From Luzula sylvatica (taxonomy: Eukaryota; Streptophyta; Magnoliopsida; Poales; Juncaceae): a stretch of DNA of 64,000 bases. Shown one piece after another: positions 10,780-21,455 of this stretch. The stretch is taken from the NCBI GenBank assembly GCA_946800325.1, contig OX326957.1, positions 24,491,554 through 24,555,553 of the forward strand, written 5' to 3'. How positions within the stretch are numbered: the first letter of the stretch is position 1; every line of letters begins with the position of its first letter. The notes under the pieces were generated by a model. It had not been told where the DNA came from. It did not search any database and worked only from the letters and a program-made list of their open reading frames with translations. A program made the position numbers and the translations under genes.

Positions 10780-11262
10780 CTAATGCAATTAATCTAATTA
10801 ATCCAAATCATTCTATCAAGGAGTTGAAAGAGTGCGAAGAAAGAGAGAAAGGAGAAAAAGAGTTTTTTTTTCTCCGTTTTAGAGAATCGGAATCAATCAA
10901 ACAAGTTCGCCGGTGCATCGTCTAGGCAGGTGCATCCGCGACCGAGGTCTTACGACTCACGGTGGATATGAGTAGAGGAGCGACACTTGTGGCTCTTCGT
11001 TGTGATCAAACCGGATAAGCGAAAACCGTCTTTGAAGTGGTGGGAGACGCGTGGTCGTGGGACGCGCGTTTTGTCACCAACGTGACAAGGAGAAAAGAAG
11101 GATAAACGACCAACCCTTCGAGTGCAATCAATTTTGCATCGGTAATCATCTATCCTACTTTGCATCGTACCCTCGAAGTCGAAGCGTGATCTCGGATTTT
11201 GGGAACCGGACCGGGCCTTCATATCCGCTGCGCGGGCCCGGGGTCAGGATAGTATCCTTCAG

Positions 11263-11280
11263 TGATATCAGAGCAAACGC
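11263..11280 (+). other. Primer binding site of element 1 (mutated)
   Basis: tgatatcagagc, one mismatch from TGGTATCAGAGC, the complement of the 3' end of plant initiator Met tRNA used by many copia elements. One base separates it from the LTR end. Confidence 0.8.
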
Positions 11281-11519
11281 TGAGATTCAAGGGTCGAATC
11301 ATAGTCGTATAAACGTTATACTCACGGGTTTGCAAACGTTGCACCCGTTTGCATGAAAATTGGTGATTGAAATGGAATTTTCGATTAAAATCATAAGTGA
11401 ATTCACTAGAGATCAGTCATGGGATGATTGAGAGTATCTAGGAATGATCGTGAAAGAGTTTCATGATCGATCATTTTCGAAACGATGAAAAATAGACTTG
11501 GAATCAGGCATTAATGGCA

Positions 11520-12110
11520 AACAGCGTACAATGCGTCATGACGGACACACCAGTGCATCATGACGGACCGTATGTTATTACAGTGTAAAGGGTTACACTA
11601 GTGTGATACGTCAGGACGGACCACTGGTGCGTCGTGACGGACACCAAGAGTTGCCACGGGTCTGCGGGGATGCCTTGTTCCGTCATGACGCAAAGGTTGC
11701 GTCATGACGGACCACTATACGAAATTGTGCAATGGGGTGTGTCATGACGGTACATACGTGCATCATGACGGACCACTGTACTAAATAGTATGTGTGGTGT
11801 GCGTCGTGACGGAGAATATCTTGCGTCACGACGGACCACGGTACAAAAGTTGTACAAGGGTGCGTCGTGACGGAGCATATTGTGCGTCATGACGGTAGAA
11901 TATACAAGAGTTGTATGAGTACGTGCGTCATGACGGAGGAAACTTGCATCGTGACGCCAGAGTCCCTGTAGATTTGGAGTGTTGGTCCGTCGTGACGAAG
12001 GAGACTTGCATCATGACGGACTATATACCAATGCTGTGTAAAGAGTTACACGAGTAGGTCCGTCGTGACACAGCTATGGTGCGTCATGACGGACATGCCC
12101 CTGGTTGCCA
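11520..12110 (+). repeat. Paired-palindrome array in the leader of element 1 (CGTCATGACG type)
   Basis: About 18 copies of a 14-16 bp palindrome (tccgtcatgacgga, tgcgtcgtgacgga and variants) arranged as nine pairs. Within a pair the spacing is about 5-15 bp. In 11700-11900 pairs recur every 61-63 bp, with spacers that are partly self-complementary (gtacaaaagttgtac). Two palindromes in a row can pair with each other: 11679-11692 and 11698-11711 are perfect reverse complements, giving a 14-bp stem with a 5-nt loop. ORFs across this region are by-products. Confidence 0.85.
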
Positions 12111-12841
12111 GATTTGCTTTTTGACTACACACTTCGAAAATTCGAATTCTTTGCACCGGTTTATTTCATATTAATTTAGTTATTATTTAGAATAATTTAG
12201 TCTCCCTAAATAGTGCATATGCATTAGAAAATCTTGTGATAGTGATGTAATAGGATTACGTTACAAATTCAAACATGAAAGTCATGATCCCTCATAATAT
12301 TTAAGTCATGGAAATGCCTTCCATGTCCACAACCACCAGGTTTGGTGTTACGTTTTACGTGGTTTCAGGCTAAAGTCGGGCACGTGATATTGTAACTATC
12401 AAAAAGGTGGCAAGCGTTAAATAAGGACTAGTGAGGCCCAGGCTAAAGTCGACTCATTAGTAGTTTATTTGAACGATATGTTGGATATGGTTGTGACTTA
12501 ACCGTCCATACCAATCGGATTGGAGTTCGGGGCATAGATAGGATCACACACGGAAATGGGGTTGTATATGATGAGACCCATCACCGAAATCTTATAAAGT
12601 TCAAGAGTCGCATAATATGTGATTGGATTTAATCCTACCTAAATAAAGGGATCCCACCCGATAGGTTAAAGTCACTTGTGGGAGGAACGGAAATATGGGT
12701 CTTGGGTATCATGGCTTGGAGTCCCGTATCGGTATGAGGGTTACCGGTTTGATAAAAATGATACATTCATATAATCATCATGTAATCCTATAAAGATAAG
12801 TACGCAACGTTAGTAAATCAATCTTATTTCATTTGTAGGGC

Positions 12842-13732
12842 ATGTCTTCAAGTAACACCACCACCACATTATCGATTCGATCGGTATTAGAAAAGAATAA
12901 GCTAGTGGGCTGAAACTTTATAGATTGGCACCGAAATCTGAGAATTGTTCTTAGGCAAGAGGGCAAAAGCTACATATTGGATACGGAGCTAATTGTGCCG
13001 GCTCACGGTGCTTCGGCCGAAGACAAGGCCGCATACGAGAAACTCAAAAAGGACTCGAATGATGTGACATGCCTTATGTTGGCGTGTATGGATCCTAGTC
13101 TTCAAAAGCAGTTTAAGGACGCGGATGCCTATTTAATCAACACCTTGCTCAAGGAAATGTTCCAAGAGCAGGAGCGTATTGAATGGTTCAATACTCTCAA
13201 AGAGCTAGTATACTGTAAGTTGCCGATAGGATCTTCGGTGAGCACTCACGTGTTGAAAGTCCAAGCTCTCATAGACTGTCTAGAGAAGTTAGGAGAGAAA
13301 TTGTCGAAGATTATGCAACAAGATTTGATCTTATGTGTACTTCCTCCAATGTTTTCTCCGTTTGTGACGAATTATCACATGCATTCGATGGACAAAACGA
13401 TCCCTGAGCTTCACGGAATGCTCAAGAATTTTGAGTCGGAAATGTTAAAGTCATCCGGGAAGAACAAGGCAAGAGTTGCCGGGAACGTTCTCACGATTCA
13501 ATCTAAGGGTCGCAAGAGATCAATGTCAAAGGGCGGTTCGACTAAGAAAGATTCTAAGCCGAATACAAAAGGAAAGGAGAAATCCAAGGATGAGACGTGT
13601 TACCATTGTCACAAGACTGGACATTGGAAGCGCGATTGCAAGTCTTACCTCGAGGAGGTGAAGAAGGGTAAGACGGCTTCGGAAGCCGGTTTCTCAGGTA
13701 TTAACGTTATGGAAGTAAATTTTCAACTATGA
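12842..13732 (+). pseudogene. Copia gag of element 1
   Basis: Gag-like capsid region (LDWHRNLRIVLRQEGK-type start, NDVTCLMLACMD, LPPMFSPFVTNYHMHSMD), then a basic segment and an intact zinc knuckle CX2CX4HX4C at 13598-13639. Gag would package element RNA into cytoplasmic particles. The ATG at 12842 starts the frame, but a TGA at 12911-12913 stands where element 2 has Arg (CGG), and a one-base loss near 13720 shifts the frame and ends it at 13730-13732, just before the protease. The frame is otherwise open from 12914. Confidence 0.9.
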
Positions 13733-13751
13733 ATAACTGGGTATTAGATAC

Positions 13752-14913
13752 TGAAGGAAATACAGTTTTGGATCAACGATAAAATGGTACACATAAGGAT
13801 AAACGAACGCACGCGTTCATGGGCATAAATAATGTGTATATTAGATGCACATATGTATATTGGATATACATGGTTAAATTGATAAGAAACGGTTATATTA
13901 AGAAAACCAGAAAAATAAGTTTAAACAATTTTAGTAAAACTGACATAATTTTCAGATAACGACTCTAATTTGAATGGTTCAAATTGAGTTAAATAGATAA
14001 TGAGATTATCTAGAACTTTCATGTAGAAATATATTTCATTTGAGCGATGTATCAGTGTCGTTTAAATGGAATACCGAAAGGATGCGACAGTTTGACATAC
14101 AGTTAGTAAAACCGTCATAACTTTCGTATCCGAACTCCAATTGGGCTGGACCAAATTGAGTTGGAAAGATAATAAGATTATATACAACTTTAGTGAAGGT
14201 TTGAAGTCGGTTTAAACGATTTAAAAATTTCGTTTCAACAGAATACTGAAAGGGTATGTGCTATTTTCTGTGTGAAAATGTGTATGATAGTTATACATAT
14301 TTTTTGGCCCATCCTTATCCTATTTAGTATATATAGGATGTTTCTCTCTCCTCCATTCAGTTAATTGAAGTCAATTAAAGTCAATTGAAGTCCAATCCAG
14401 ATAATTCATTCTATCAAAGAGTTGAAAGAGTGCGATGAGAAAGAGAGAAAGAGAAAAGGAGTTTTCTCGGATTAGAGAATCAAACGCGATCATGCAAGTT
14501 CGCCGGTGCATCGTCTAGGCAGGTGCATCCACGACCGAGGTGCTACGACTTACGGTGGATACGAGTAGAGGAGTTCGCACTTTGTGGCTCTTCGTTTTGT
14601 GATAAAAACCGGAGAAATAATGGAGCAAAAGGCTGTGGAAGTGTGTGAGCATGGGACGCACGAAGACAACCGGAGACGTGTCAAGACGGTGGGAGATGTG
14701 TGGTATGGGACGCACGGGCTAGTCACCAACGTGACACCAAAGAAGGAAAGGATGCGAGCGATCAACCCGTCGTGCGTGATCAATTTCACGCTGGTAATCG
14801 TCTATCCTACTTTGCATCGTACTCTAGAAGTCGAGGCGTGATCTCGGGTTTTGGGAACCGGACCGGGCCTTCATATCCGCTGCGCGGGCCCGGGGTCGGA
14901 TCGATTCCCAACA
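13752..14913 (+). mobile_element. Solo LTR nested in element 1
   Basis: Starts TGAAGGAAATACAG and ends ...TTCCCAACA, 1162 bp, with no internal region. The flanking 5 bp are gatac (13747-13751) and tatac (14914-14918), a target duplication with one change. It splits the protease active-site codons (D-T-G) of element 1. It contains several agataataagattat dyads, a TATATATAGG box near 14331 and the shared GC-rich end. It belongs to another LTR subfamily of the same superfamily, like 38511-39672. Confidence 0.9.
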
Positions 14914-17900
14914 TATACCGGGTGTGGAAATCATATTTGTCGAAATATGCAGGGTCTAACTAATAGTAGAAGGTTGGCGCGAGGCGAGGTGGATTTACGC
15001 GTCGGAAATGGAGCAAAGGTTGCTGCTTTAGCCGTCGGTGTTTATAATCTTACTTTGCCGAGTAGACTTATATTAGTACTAAATAATTGTTATTTTGTAC
15101 CATCATTATGTAAGAACATAATAAGTGTGTCGAAGCTAGCCAAGGATGGCTATGACTTTATTATTAGGAATAATGAATTTACGATATGTAAGAATTCTAT
15201 TATCTATCGAAATGTTCTATTAGAGAATGATCTTTATGTATTGGATTTCGATCACGAGAATAATGAGTCTATCTATAATGTTAATGCGAAAAGGATTAAA
15301 CCGAAAGTTGATAATCGCACTTTCTTTTGGCATTGTCGTTTAGGTCATGTGAATGAGAAACGCTTATCTAGGCTCCATAAGGATGGATTACTATACTCAT
15401 TTGAATTTGATTCATATGGTAATTGCGAATCTTGTTTACTTGGCAAGATGACAAAGGCGCCGTTCTCCAAGGTCGGAGAGCGGTCCAACGACTTGTTGGA
15501 ACTCATACATTAGGATGTGTGTGGACCAATGAGCATCGAGGCAAGAGGAGACTATCGATATTTCGTTACATTTACGGACGATTATAGTAGATATAGATAT
15601 ATCTATTTAATGCGTACCAAAGCGGAAACCTTTGAAAAGTTCAAAGAGTTTCAGAACGAAGTAGAAAATCAGCTTAGCAAGAAAATTAAAGCCATTCGAT
15701 CTGATCGAGGAGGCGAATATTTGAGCTATGAGTTTGAAGATCATCTAAAGGATTGTGGAATAGTTCCACAATGGACTCCGGCAGGAACGCCACAATGGAA
15801 TGGCGTGTCCGAGAGGAGGAATCGGACCTTGTTATACATGGTTCGATCCATGATGAGTCAAACTTTCCTTCCAAAATCGTTTTGGGGATATGTCCTAGAG
15901 ACAGCGGTTTTCTTATTGAACCGCATACATTCTAAATCGGTATCAAAGACGCCATATGAGATATGGACCGGCAAGATTCCGAAGTTGTCTTTTATGAGGA
16001 TTGGGGCTGTGAAGTTTTCGTTCGCAAATTAATGGCGGACAAACTCGATCCCAAATCTGAAAAATGTTTGTTTGTCGGGTATCCCAAGGAAACAATGGGG
16101 TACTATTTCTATAATCCTAACGAATACCAGGTTTTCGTAGCTCGAAGATGTGCCTTTATGGAAGCGGATTTTATATCTCGACGAGTTAATGGAAATGGAA
16201 TAGATCTCGAAGAGGTTCGAGATCCGGAGACAAATATTGAGCCGATTAGTAATGACCCGATTCCTTCAATTGTTGAGAATCCGGAGTCAAGTGCACAAGG
16301 CGCGATTCGTACACCGGATAGGATTCGTCAAGAGCCGGTACGATATGGTTTTATCGTGGCTAATGATGATGAAGTCGAACTCATGGATGATGAGCCGACA
16401 TCTTATCGCGAGGCTATGAAAAGCGAGGATTCCAAAAAATGGCATACGGCCATGAAATCTGAGATTCAATCAATGTACGATAATCAAGTTTGGAACTTGA
16501 TTGATCCACCTCCCGGGGTTATACCCGTGGGATGCAAGTGGGTTTTCAATAAGAAAACCGACATGGATGGGAAAGTAAACACTTATAAAACACGGCTTGT
16601 GGCGAAAGGTTTCAAACAAATTCATGGTGTCGACTATAAAGAAATGTTTTCACCTATAGCAATGCTTAAATCCATACGGATCTTACTTGCCATCGCTACG
16701 TATTATGACTACGAGATTTGGCAAATGGATGTCAAAACCGCATTCCTTAACGGGAATTTGCAAGAGGATGTGTACATGACACAGCCCGAGGGTTTTGTCG
16801 ATTCAGAAAATCCGGATAAAGTGTGCAAGTTGCAATGATCCATTTATGGATTGAAGCAAGCTTCTAGGAGTTGGAAGATCCATTTCGATGAAGTTATAAG
16901 CGAGTATAATTTCGTGAAAAACATAGAGGAACCTTGTGTATACAAGAAGGTTAGTGGGAGCCGCATTGTATTTCTTGTTCTATATGTAGACGACATCTTG
17001 ATCATAGGAAACGACATTCCGATGCTTACGGATGTTAAGAAGTATTTAAATACTCGTTTCTCTATGAAAGATTTGGGCGAGGCCGCCTATATTTTAGGCA
17101 TGAGGATCTATAGAGATAGATCAAAGAAGTTACTCGGCTTGAGTCAAAGCACGTACATCGACAAAGTATTGAAATGATTTTCAATGCGTGATTCGAAGAA
17201 AGGGTTTCTTCCGATGTCGAGTGGCATACCGTATTCTAAAGCTCAATGTCCGACATCGAGCGAGGATAAGAATACGATGAGTATTGTTCCACACGCTTCA
17301 TCGGTTGGATCAATAATGTATGCCATGATTTGTACGCGCCCCGATGTATCGTATGCATTGAGCGTCGTTTCACGTTACCAATCAAATCCAGGGGGTATGC
17401 ATTGGATCGCGGTTAAGAACATCCTTAAGTACTTACGAAGAACTAAGGATCAATTTCTAATTTATGGTGGAAAGACATCCGGGTTGGTTATAAAAGGTTA
17501 TACCGACGCCATTTTCCAAACATGTGTCGATGACTTTCGATCTCAAAGTGGATACGTGTTTTGTGATCTAAATGGTGAAGCGGTCGTATGGAAGAGTTCC
17601 AAACAACCCACGATAGCGGACTCTACAACTGAATCGGAGTATATTGCGTCTTCCGAAGTGGCAAAGGAGGCGGTATGGATCAAGAAGTTTGTGACCGAAC
17701 TTGGTGTAGTCCCGAGTATCTCGAAACCCGTGGTTGTGTATTGCGACAATACAGGCGCAATTGCACAGTCCAAGGAACCGAGGGCATATCATCGCTCCAA
17801 GCACATACTCAGAAAATTTCACTTCATCCGTGAGATTTTGCAAAGAAATGATGTGATCATTGAGAAGATTGATACTGACATGAATGTTGTGGACCCGTTT

Positions 17901-17981
17901 ACTAAACTACTCTCGCAAGCGAAACATGATTACCATGCGAAAGCTATATGTTTGAGATACCTAGAGGAGGATGAGAGTTAG
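14914..17981 (+). pseudogene. Copia pol of element 1 (protease end, integrase, RT, RNase H)
   Basis: Read in pieces, this covers the end of the protease (HICRNMQ), the HHCC integrase zinc finger (FFWHCRLGHVNEKR ... CESCLLGKM), the integrase core (SDRGGEY, WNGVSERRNRT), RT (QMDVKTAFLNGN, YVDDILI) and RNase H (DSTTESEYIA). Lesions: TAG at 15511-15513; a one-base loss near 16001; TGA at 16836-16838; TGA at 17175-17177. The last two, and the gag TGA, stand where element 2 has CGA or CGG. It cannot make a functional polyprotein. Confidence 0.92.
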
Positions 17982-19151
17982 TTAGTTATCTAAACGATAG
18001 TTTCGTAGGACGAGATTAGTCGAATAGTAGTAGTAAACGTTGTATCACCCCAAACTTATCTTATAGTAATGCAATTTCGAAATTTTAAAATTTTATTTCA
18101 TTTGCAGTTGTCTTATATGAAAATTGTGTGCGGGTTGTGTAATATGATTACATGAACCCTGATTTGAGCTTGCGTGAACGTCGGCATAATACGTGATTAT
18201 GTGCAGCAAAACCGTCACGCTTAAAGTTTCATTTCTAAACATCCCTAGTCGCGGGTCAGTTTGCTTAAGAGAGAAGCATTTCTATTATCCGATAATAGAC
18301 TGAACGCGTACACTAGTACGTTAGCCGAGTAGATGATTATGTTTTGCTAATCATAGGACAAGGTGCTTGTCGAATCGGGAACGTAGATATATGCTAGGTG
18401 ACATGTATTGGATATGACCAAAGCTGCGAGACCATGACATGGTTTAGTTATTATGGATAGACTCGCAACGAGTAAGGTATTAGGTTCTTCATACTTGAGG
18501 AGACCATTGATTGCGTTACGTGCGTAACACAATGCTTTGATATGACCTTACGCCCGCCGTAACAAGGGGCTAAAACGGTCATCATTGGGTATTGTCTAAA
18601 ACACGGAATTCAATGTGAGTCTCCAAGATAGAAATTGTTTATTCCGAAAGGAAGAGATATCTCTTAGGTGCCGCTCGATGAATTGATTAACGAAAACTAT
18701 GGCCATAGTCAATGATATTAACGGTTAATATCGATTGTAATTTGTTAACTCAATTCGGAATCGGGGAATAAGTGTTGTTAATCAAACTATAAGGATGACT
18801 TTCACCATGCCTTTTGATTAACGGATATCGACGTAACAACATAACTAATAACCGATATTCGAGATAGGCACAATGATCACAATCATTTTTTCGTTGTAAT
18901 ATGGGTAGCCATGCTGGAGTGACTAGATCCCGCTCATGGGCTTGTAGTACTTTGGAAACAGCCTACTGCCATTGTTACACGAACCTACATGGTCACACAA
19001 CGAGTCGTACTATGTCGGGCTTGACTGCAAGTTTTGGCACATGTGATGTGCATAGCTTAACGTATTTGATACGCGAGCTATATTCTCTATTATAGTGCAT
19101 ATATGCTATGCATGAATACCTTTTGGTTAGATCTGAAACTGAGTGGGAGAC
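17982..19151 (+). other. Conserved noncoding 3' region and polypurine tract of element 1
   Basis: About 1.17 kb after the pol stop with no coding signal, yet well conserved in element 2 (26758-27916), element 3 (46337-47510) and in part in E (54328-54780). It includes the dyads CTATTATCCGATAATAG (18282-18298) and GTTACGTGCGTAAC (18515-18528) and ends in the polypurine tract gagtgggaga (19141-19150) before the 3' LTR. ORFs in it are spurious. Confidence 0.75.
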
Positions 19152-19555
19152 TGAAGGAAATACAGTTTTGGATCAACGGTAAAAGTGTACATACAAGGAC
19201 ACACGAACGTACGCGTTCGAGAAGACAGATGAATGCACAATAGCTTTGTGCAGAAATTGGCGAAATCACACTGTGCGTCATGAAGCACAATATGGTGCGT
19301 CATGACGCACCTAGTGTAGTAAGTCTGCAATGGTTGTGGACTTAGCCAAATCCGAGATTTTACACTCGTGCGACATGACGGACCATATGGTGCGTCATGA
19401 CGCTAGGATGCGTAATTTGTCCAGAGGCTAATTGGTATTGGTGCGTCATGACGGACCATGTATAAAAGCTGTTTTTTGGCAGAATTTATTACACACGAAT
19501 TGGTGTGTCCAATATGTCTTTTGGGTGTCCTTATCCTATTACATATAAATAGGAT

Positions 19556-19618
<63 letters not shown>

Positions 19619-20016
19619 GCCAATGCAATTAATCTAATTAATCCAAATCATTCTATCAAGGAGTTGAAAGAGTGCGAAGAAAGAGAGAAAGGAGACAAAG
19701 AGTTTTTCTCCGTTTTAGAGAATCATAATCAATCAAGCAAGTTCGCCGGTGCATCGTCTAGGCAGGTGCATCCGCGACCGAGGTCTTACGACTCACGGTG
19801 GATACGAGTAGAGGAGCGACACTTGTGGCTCTTCGTTGTGATCAAACCGGAGAAGCGAAAACCGTCAACCCTTCGAGTGCAATCAATTTTGCACCGGTAA
19901 TCATCTATCCTACTTTGCATCGTACGCTCGAAGTCGAGGCGTGATCTCGGGTTTTGGGAACCGGACCGGGCCTTCATATCCGTTGCGCAGGCCCGGGGTT
20001 GGGACTATTCCCTTCA
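19152..20016 (+). mobile_element. 3' LTR of element 1
   Basis: Starts TGAAGGAAATACAG right after the polypurine tract and ends ...TTCCCTTCA, 865 bp. It matches the 5' LTR, including palindromes (19270-19460), TATA (19544-19551), (TC)n and GC-rich end, but lacks about 100 bp between ccgtc and aaccc near 19865 that the 5' LTR has. Confidence 0.9.
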
Positions 20017-20173
20017 CGAGAAACTTCTTATATCTATCCTATAGATCTTCACGTTTTATTCATAAGCGGTCTCGCCTAAATCCTTTGTCATTACAAGAAA
20101 TATAACGCGGCTCCCACTAACCTTCATGTGTACACAAAATTTTCATTCGTTCCGACAATGTTATAACAGTTTA
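20017..20173 (-). pseudogene. Element D, RT fragment left of element 2
   Basis: Reverse complement of the decayed RT region of element 3 (about 45190-45350): it shares gataagcggtctcgcc-type sequence, atcctatagatcttcacg and gcggctcccactaacctt. Element 2 is inserted at its right edge, and the same element continues at 28949. Confidence 0.85.
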
Positions 20174-21205
20174 TGAAAGAAATACAGTTTCGGATCAATC
20201 GTAAAAGTGTACACAAGGATAAACGAATGTAGTCGTATATTCGTGGCCATAACTGTCAGTGGGAAAATCCGATTTGAATGGTTCAAATTGGGTTAGATAG
20301 ATAATAAGATTATCTACAACATTCATGAAGAAATATATTTCATATGAACGAAGTATCAGTGTCGTTTATGTGAAATACCGAAACGGTGCAATAGTATGAC
20401 ATACAGTTAGTAAAACAGTCATAGTTTTTTCATACAAACTCCAATTAGGCTGGGACAAAGTGGGTTATGTAGATAATGAGATTATCTACAAGTTTCATGT
20501 TGGGTGATTTTCTGTCTGAGAAATTTACCAATTTCGAAATGACAGAATACTGACCAGATTCATACAGTTTTCTGTGTGAGAGGGTGTATATTGGATATAC
20601 ATGCCTTTTGGCTAATCCGGATCCTATTAGGTATAAATAGGATACTTTCCCTCTCCTAAAAATGCAATTCTAAGCAATCATTCTGCCAAAGACACAAAGA
20701 AAAGAGCAAATTCAGATTTGATCTTTCGTGAGTGAAAATGTGCGAAGAGAGAGAAATCGAGAAAAGAGTTTCTCAAGTGATAGAGAATCGATTAGATCGA
20801 GCAAGTTCGCCGGTGCATCGTCTAGGCAGGTGCATCCGCGACCGACGTCTTACGAATCAACGTGGATACAAGTAGAGGAACGACGTTTGTGGTTCTTCGA
20901 TTGTGATCGACTCGAGTGAGAAAGACGGTAGAAACACTTGGACGCACGAAGACGAAGTCGAGTGAACCGGCGTAGTTAACGAGTGGTGAAGGACGCGTGG
21001 TGTGGGGCGCGCGGATTGTCACCAACGTGACAGGAGTTAGAAGGCGGCGATCAACCCTTCGAGTGCAATCAATTTTGCACCGGTATGAATCTGTCCTTCT
21101 ATTTGCATCGTACCCTCGAATTCGTGGCGTGATCTCGGGAATCGGGGAACCGGACCGGGCATTCATTCCGCTGCGCGGGCCCGGGGTCGGGGATATTCCC
21201 CAACA
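20174..21205 (+). mobile_element. 5' LTR of element 2
   Basis: TGAAAGAAATACAG ... CCCCAACA, 1032 bp. It holds two TAGATAAT-NAG/NGAG-ATTATCTA dyads (20298-20316, 20470-20488), a TATA box at 20632-20639, and the shared 3' block with the GC-rich end gcgcgggcccggggtcgggg. Unlike element 1 it has no TGACG palindromes and no (TC)n run. Confidence 0.93.
20632..20639 (+). promoter_or_regulatory. TATA box, 5' LTR of element 2
   Basis: TATAAATA in attaggtataaataggata; the same sequence is at 28375-28382 in the 3' LTR. This is the likely promoter for full-length element RNA. Confidence 0.6.
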
Positions 21206-21206
21206 G

Positions 21207-21218
21207 TGGTATCAGAGC
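21207..21218 (+). other. Primer binding site of element 2
   Basis: Perfect TGGTATCAGAGC one base after the LTR, complementary to the 3' end of initiator Met tRNA, the usual plant copia primer. Confidence 0.92.
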
Positions 21219-21455
21219 GATCACCATCGATTTGAGGGTCGAATCATAGTCGTATATTAGATATACGCACGGGTTATCAAAGTTCGTACCCGTTTGCATG
21301 ATGTTACATATATAGAATGTCAAATTCCATTAAAATCACAAGTGAAATTCTCTAGAGATCGATCAAAAGTTGATTGAGAGTATCTAGGAATGATCGTGAA
21401 AAGGTTTCATGATTGATCGTTTTGGAAACGAGCGAAAACAGGCTGAACAGCGCAA

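Larger units (their letters stand above)
10281..11261 (+). mobile_element. 5' LTR of element 1
   Basis: Runs from TGAAGGAAATACA to ...TATCCTTCA, 981 bp, followed by the primer site. It holds about six tccgtcatgacgga-type palindromes (10395-10625), a TATA box at 10714-10721, a (TC)n run at 10729-10776, and a GC-rich end (ctgcgcgggcccggggtc) shared by all LTRs of this superfamily here. The short ORFs inside are not genes. Confidence 0.9.
10281..20016 (+). mobile_element. Copia element 1 (degenerate, with nested solo LTR)
   Basis: Order: 5' LTR 10281-11261, primer site, palindrome-rich leader, gag, nested solo LTR 13752-14913, protease/integrase/RT/RNase H, noncoding 3' region, polypurine tract, 3' LTR 19152-20016. 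The domain order gag-PR-INT-RT-RH is that of Ty1/copia. Coding lesions are listed under the gag and pol entries. The 5 bp on each side do not match (accca versus cgaga), and the flanks belong to different sequences: element G on the left, element D on the right. Confidence 0.85.

Noticed and set aside
11520..12110. CRISPR-like array
   Set aside because: Regular short palindromes with spacers look superficially similar, but the context is a plant retrotransposon leader, the repeats are imperfect, spacers are not of uniform length, and no cas genes exist.
14584..14963. ORFs in the solo LTR (and equal ones at 20997, 32801, 38467, 48062)
   Set aside because: They lie in the conserved LTR end block, which is repeated noncoding sequence; the frames are not kept among copies.
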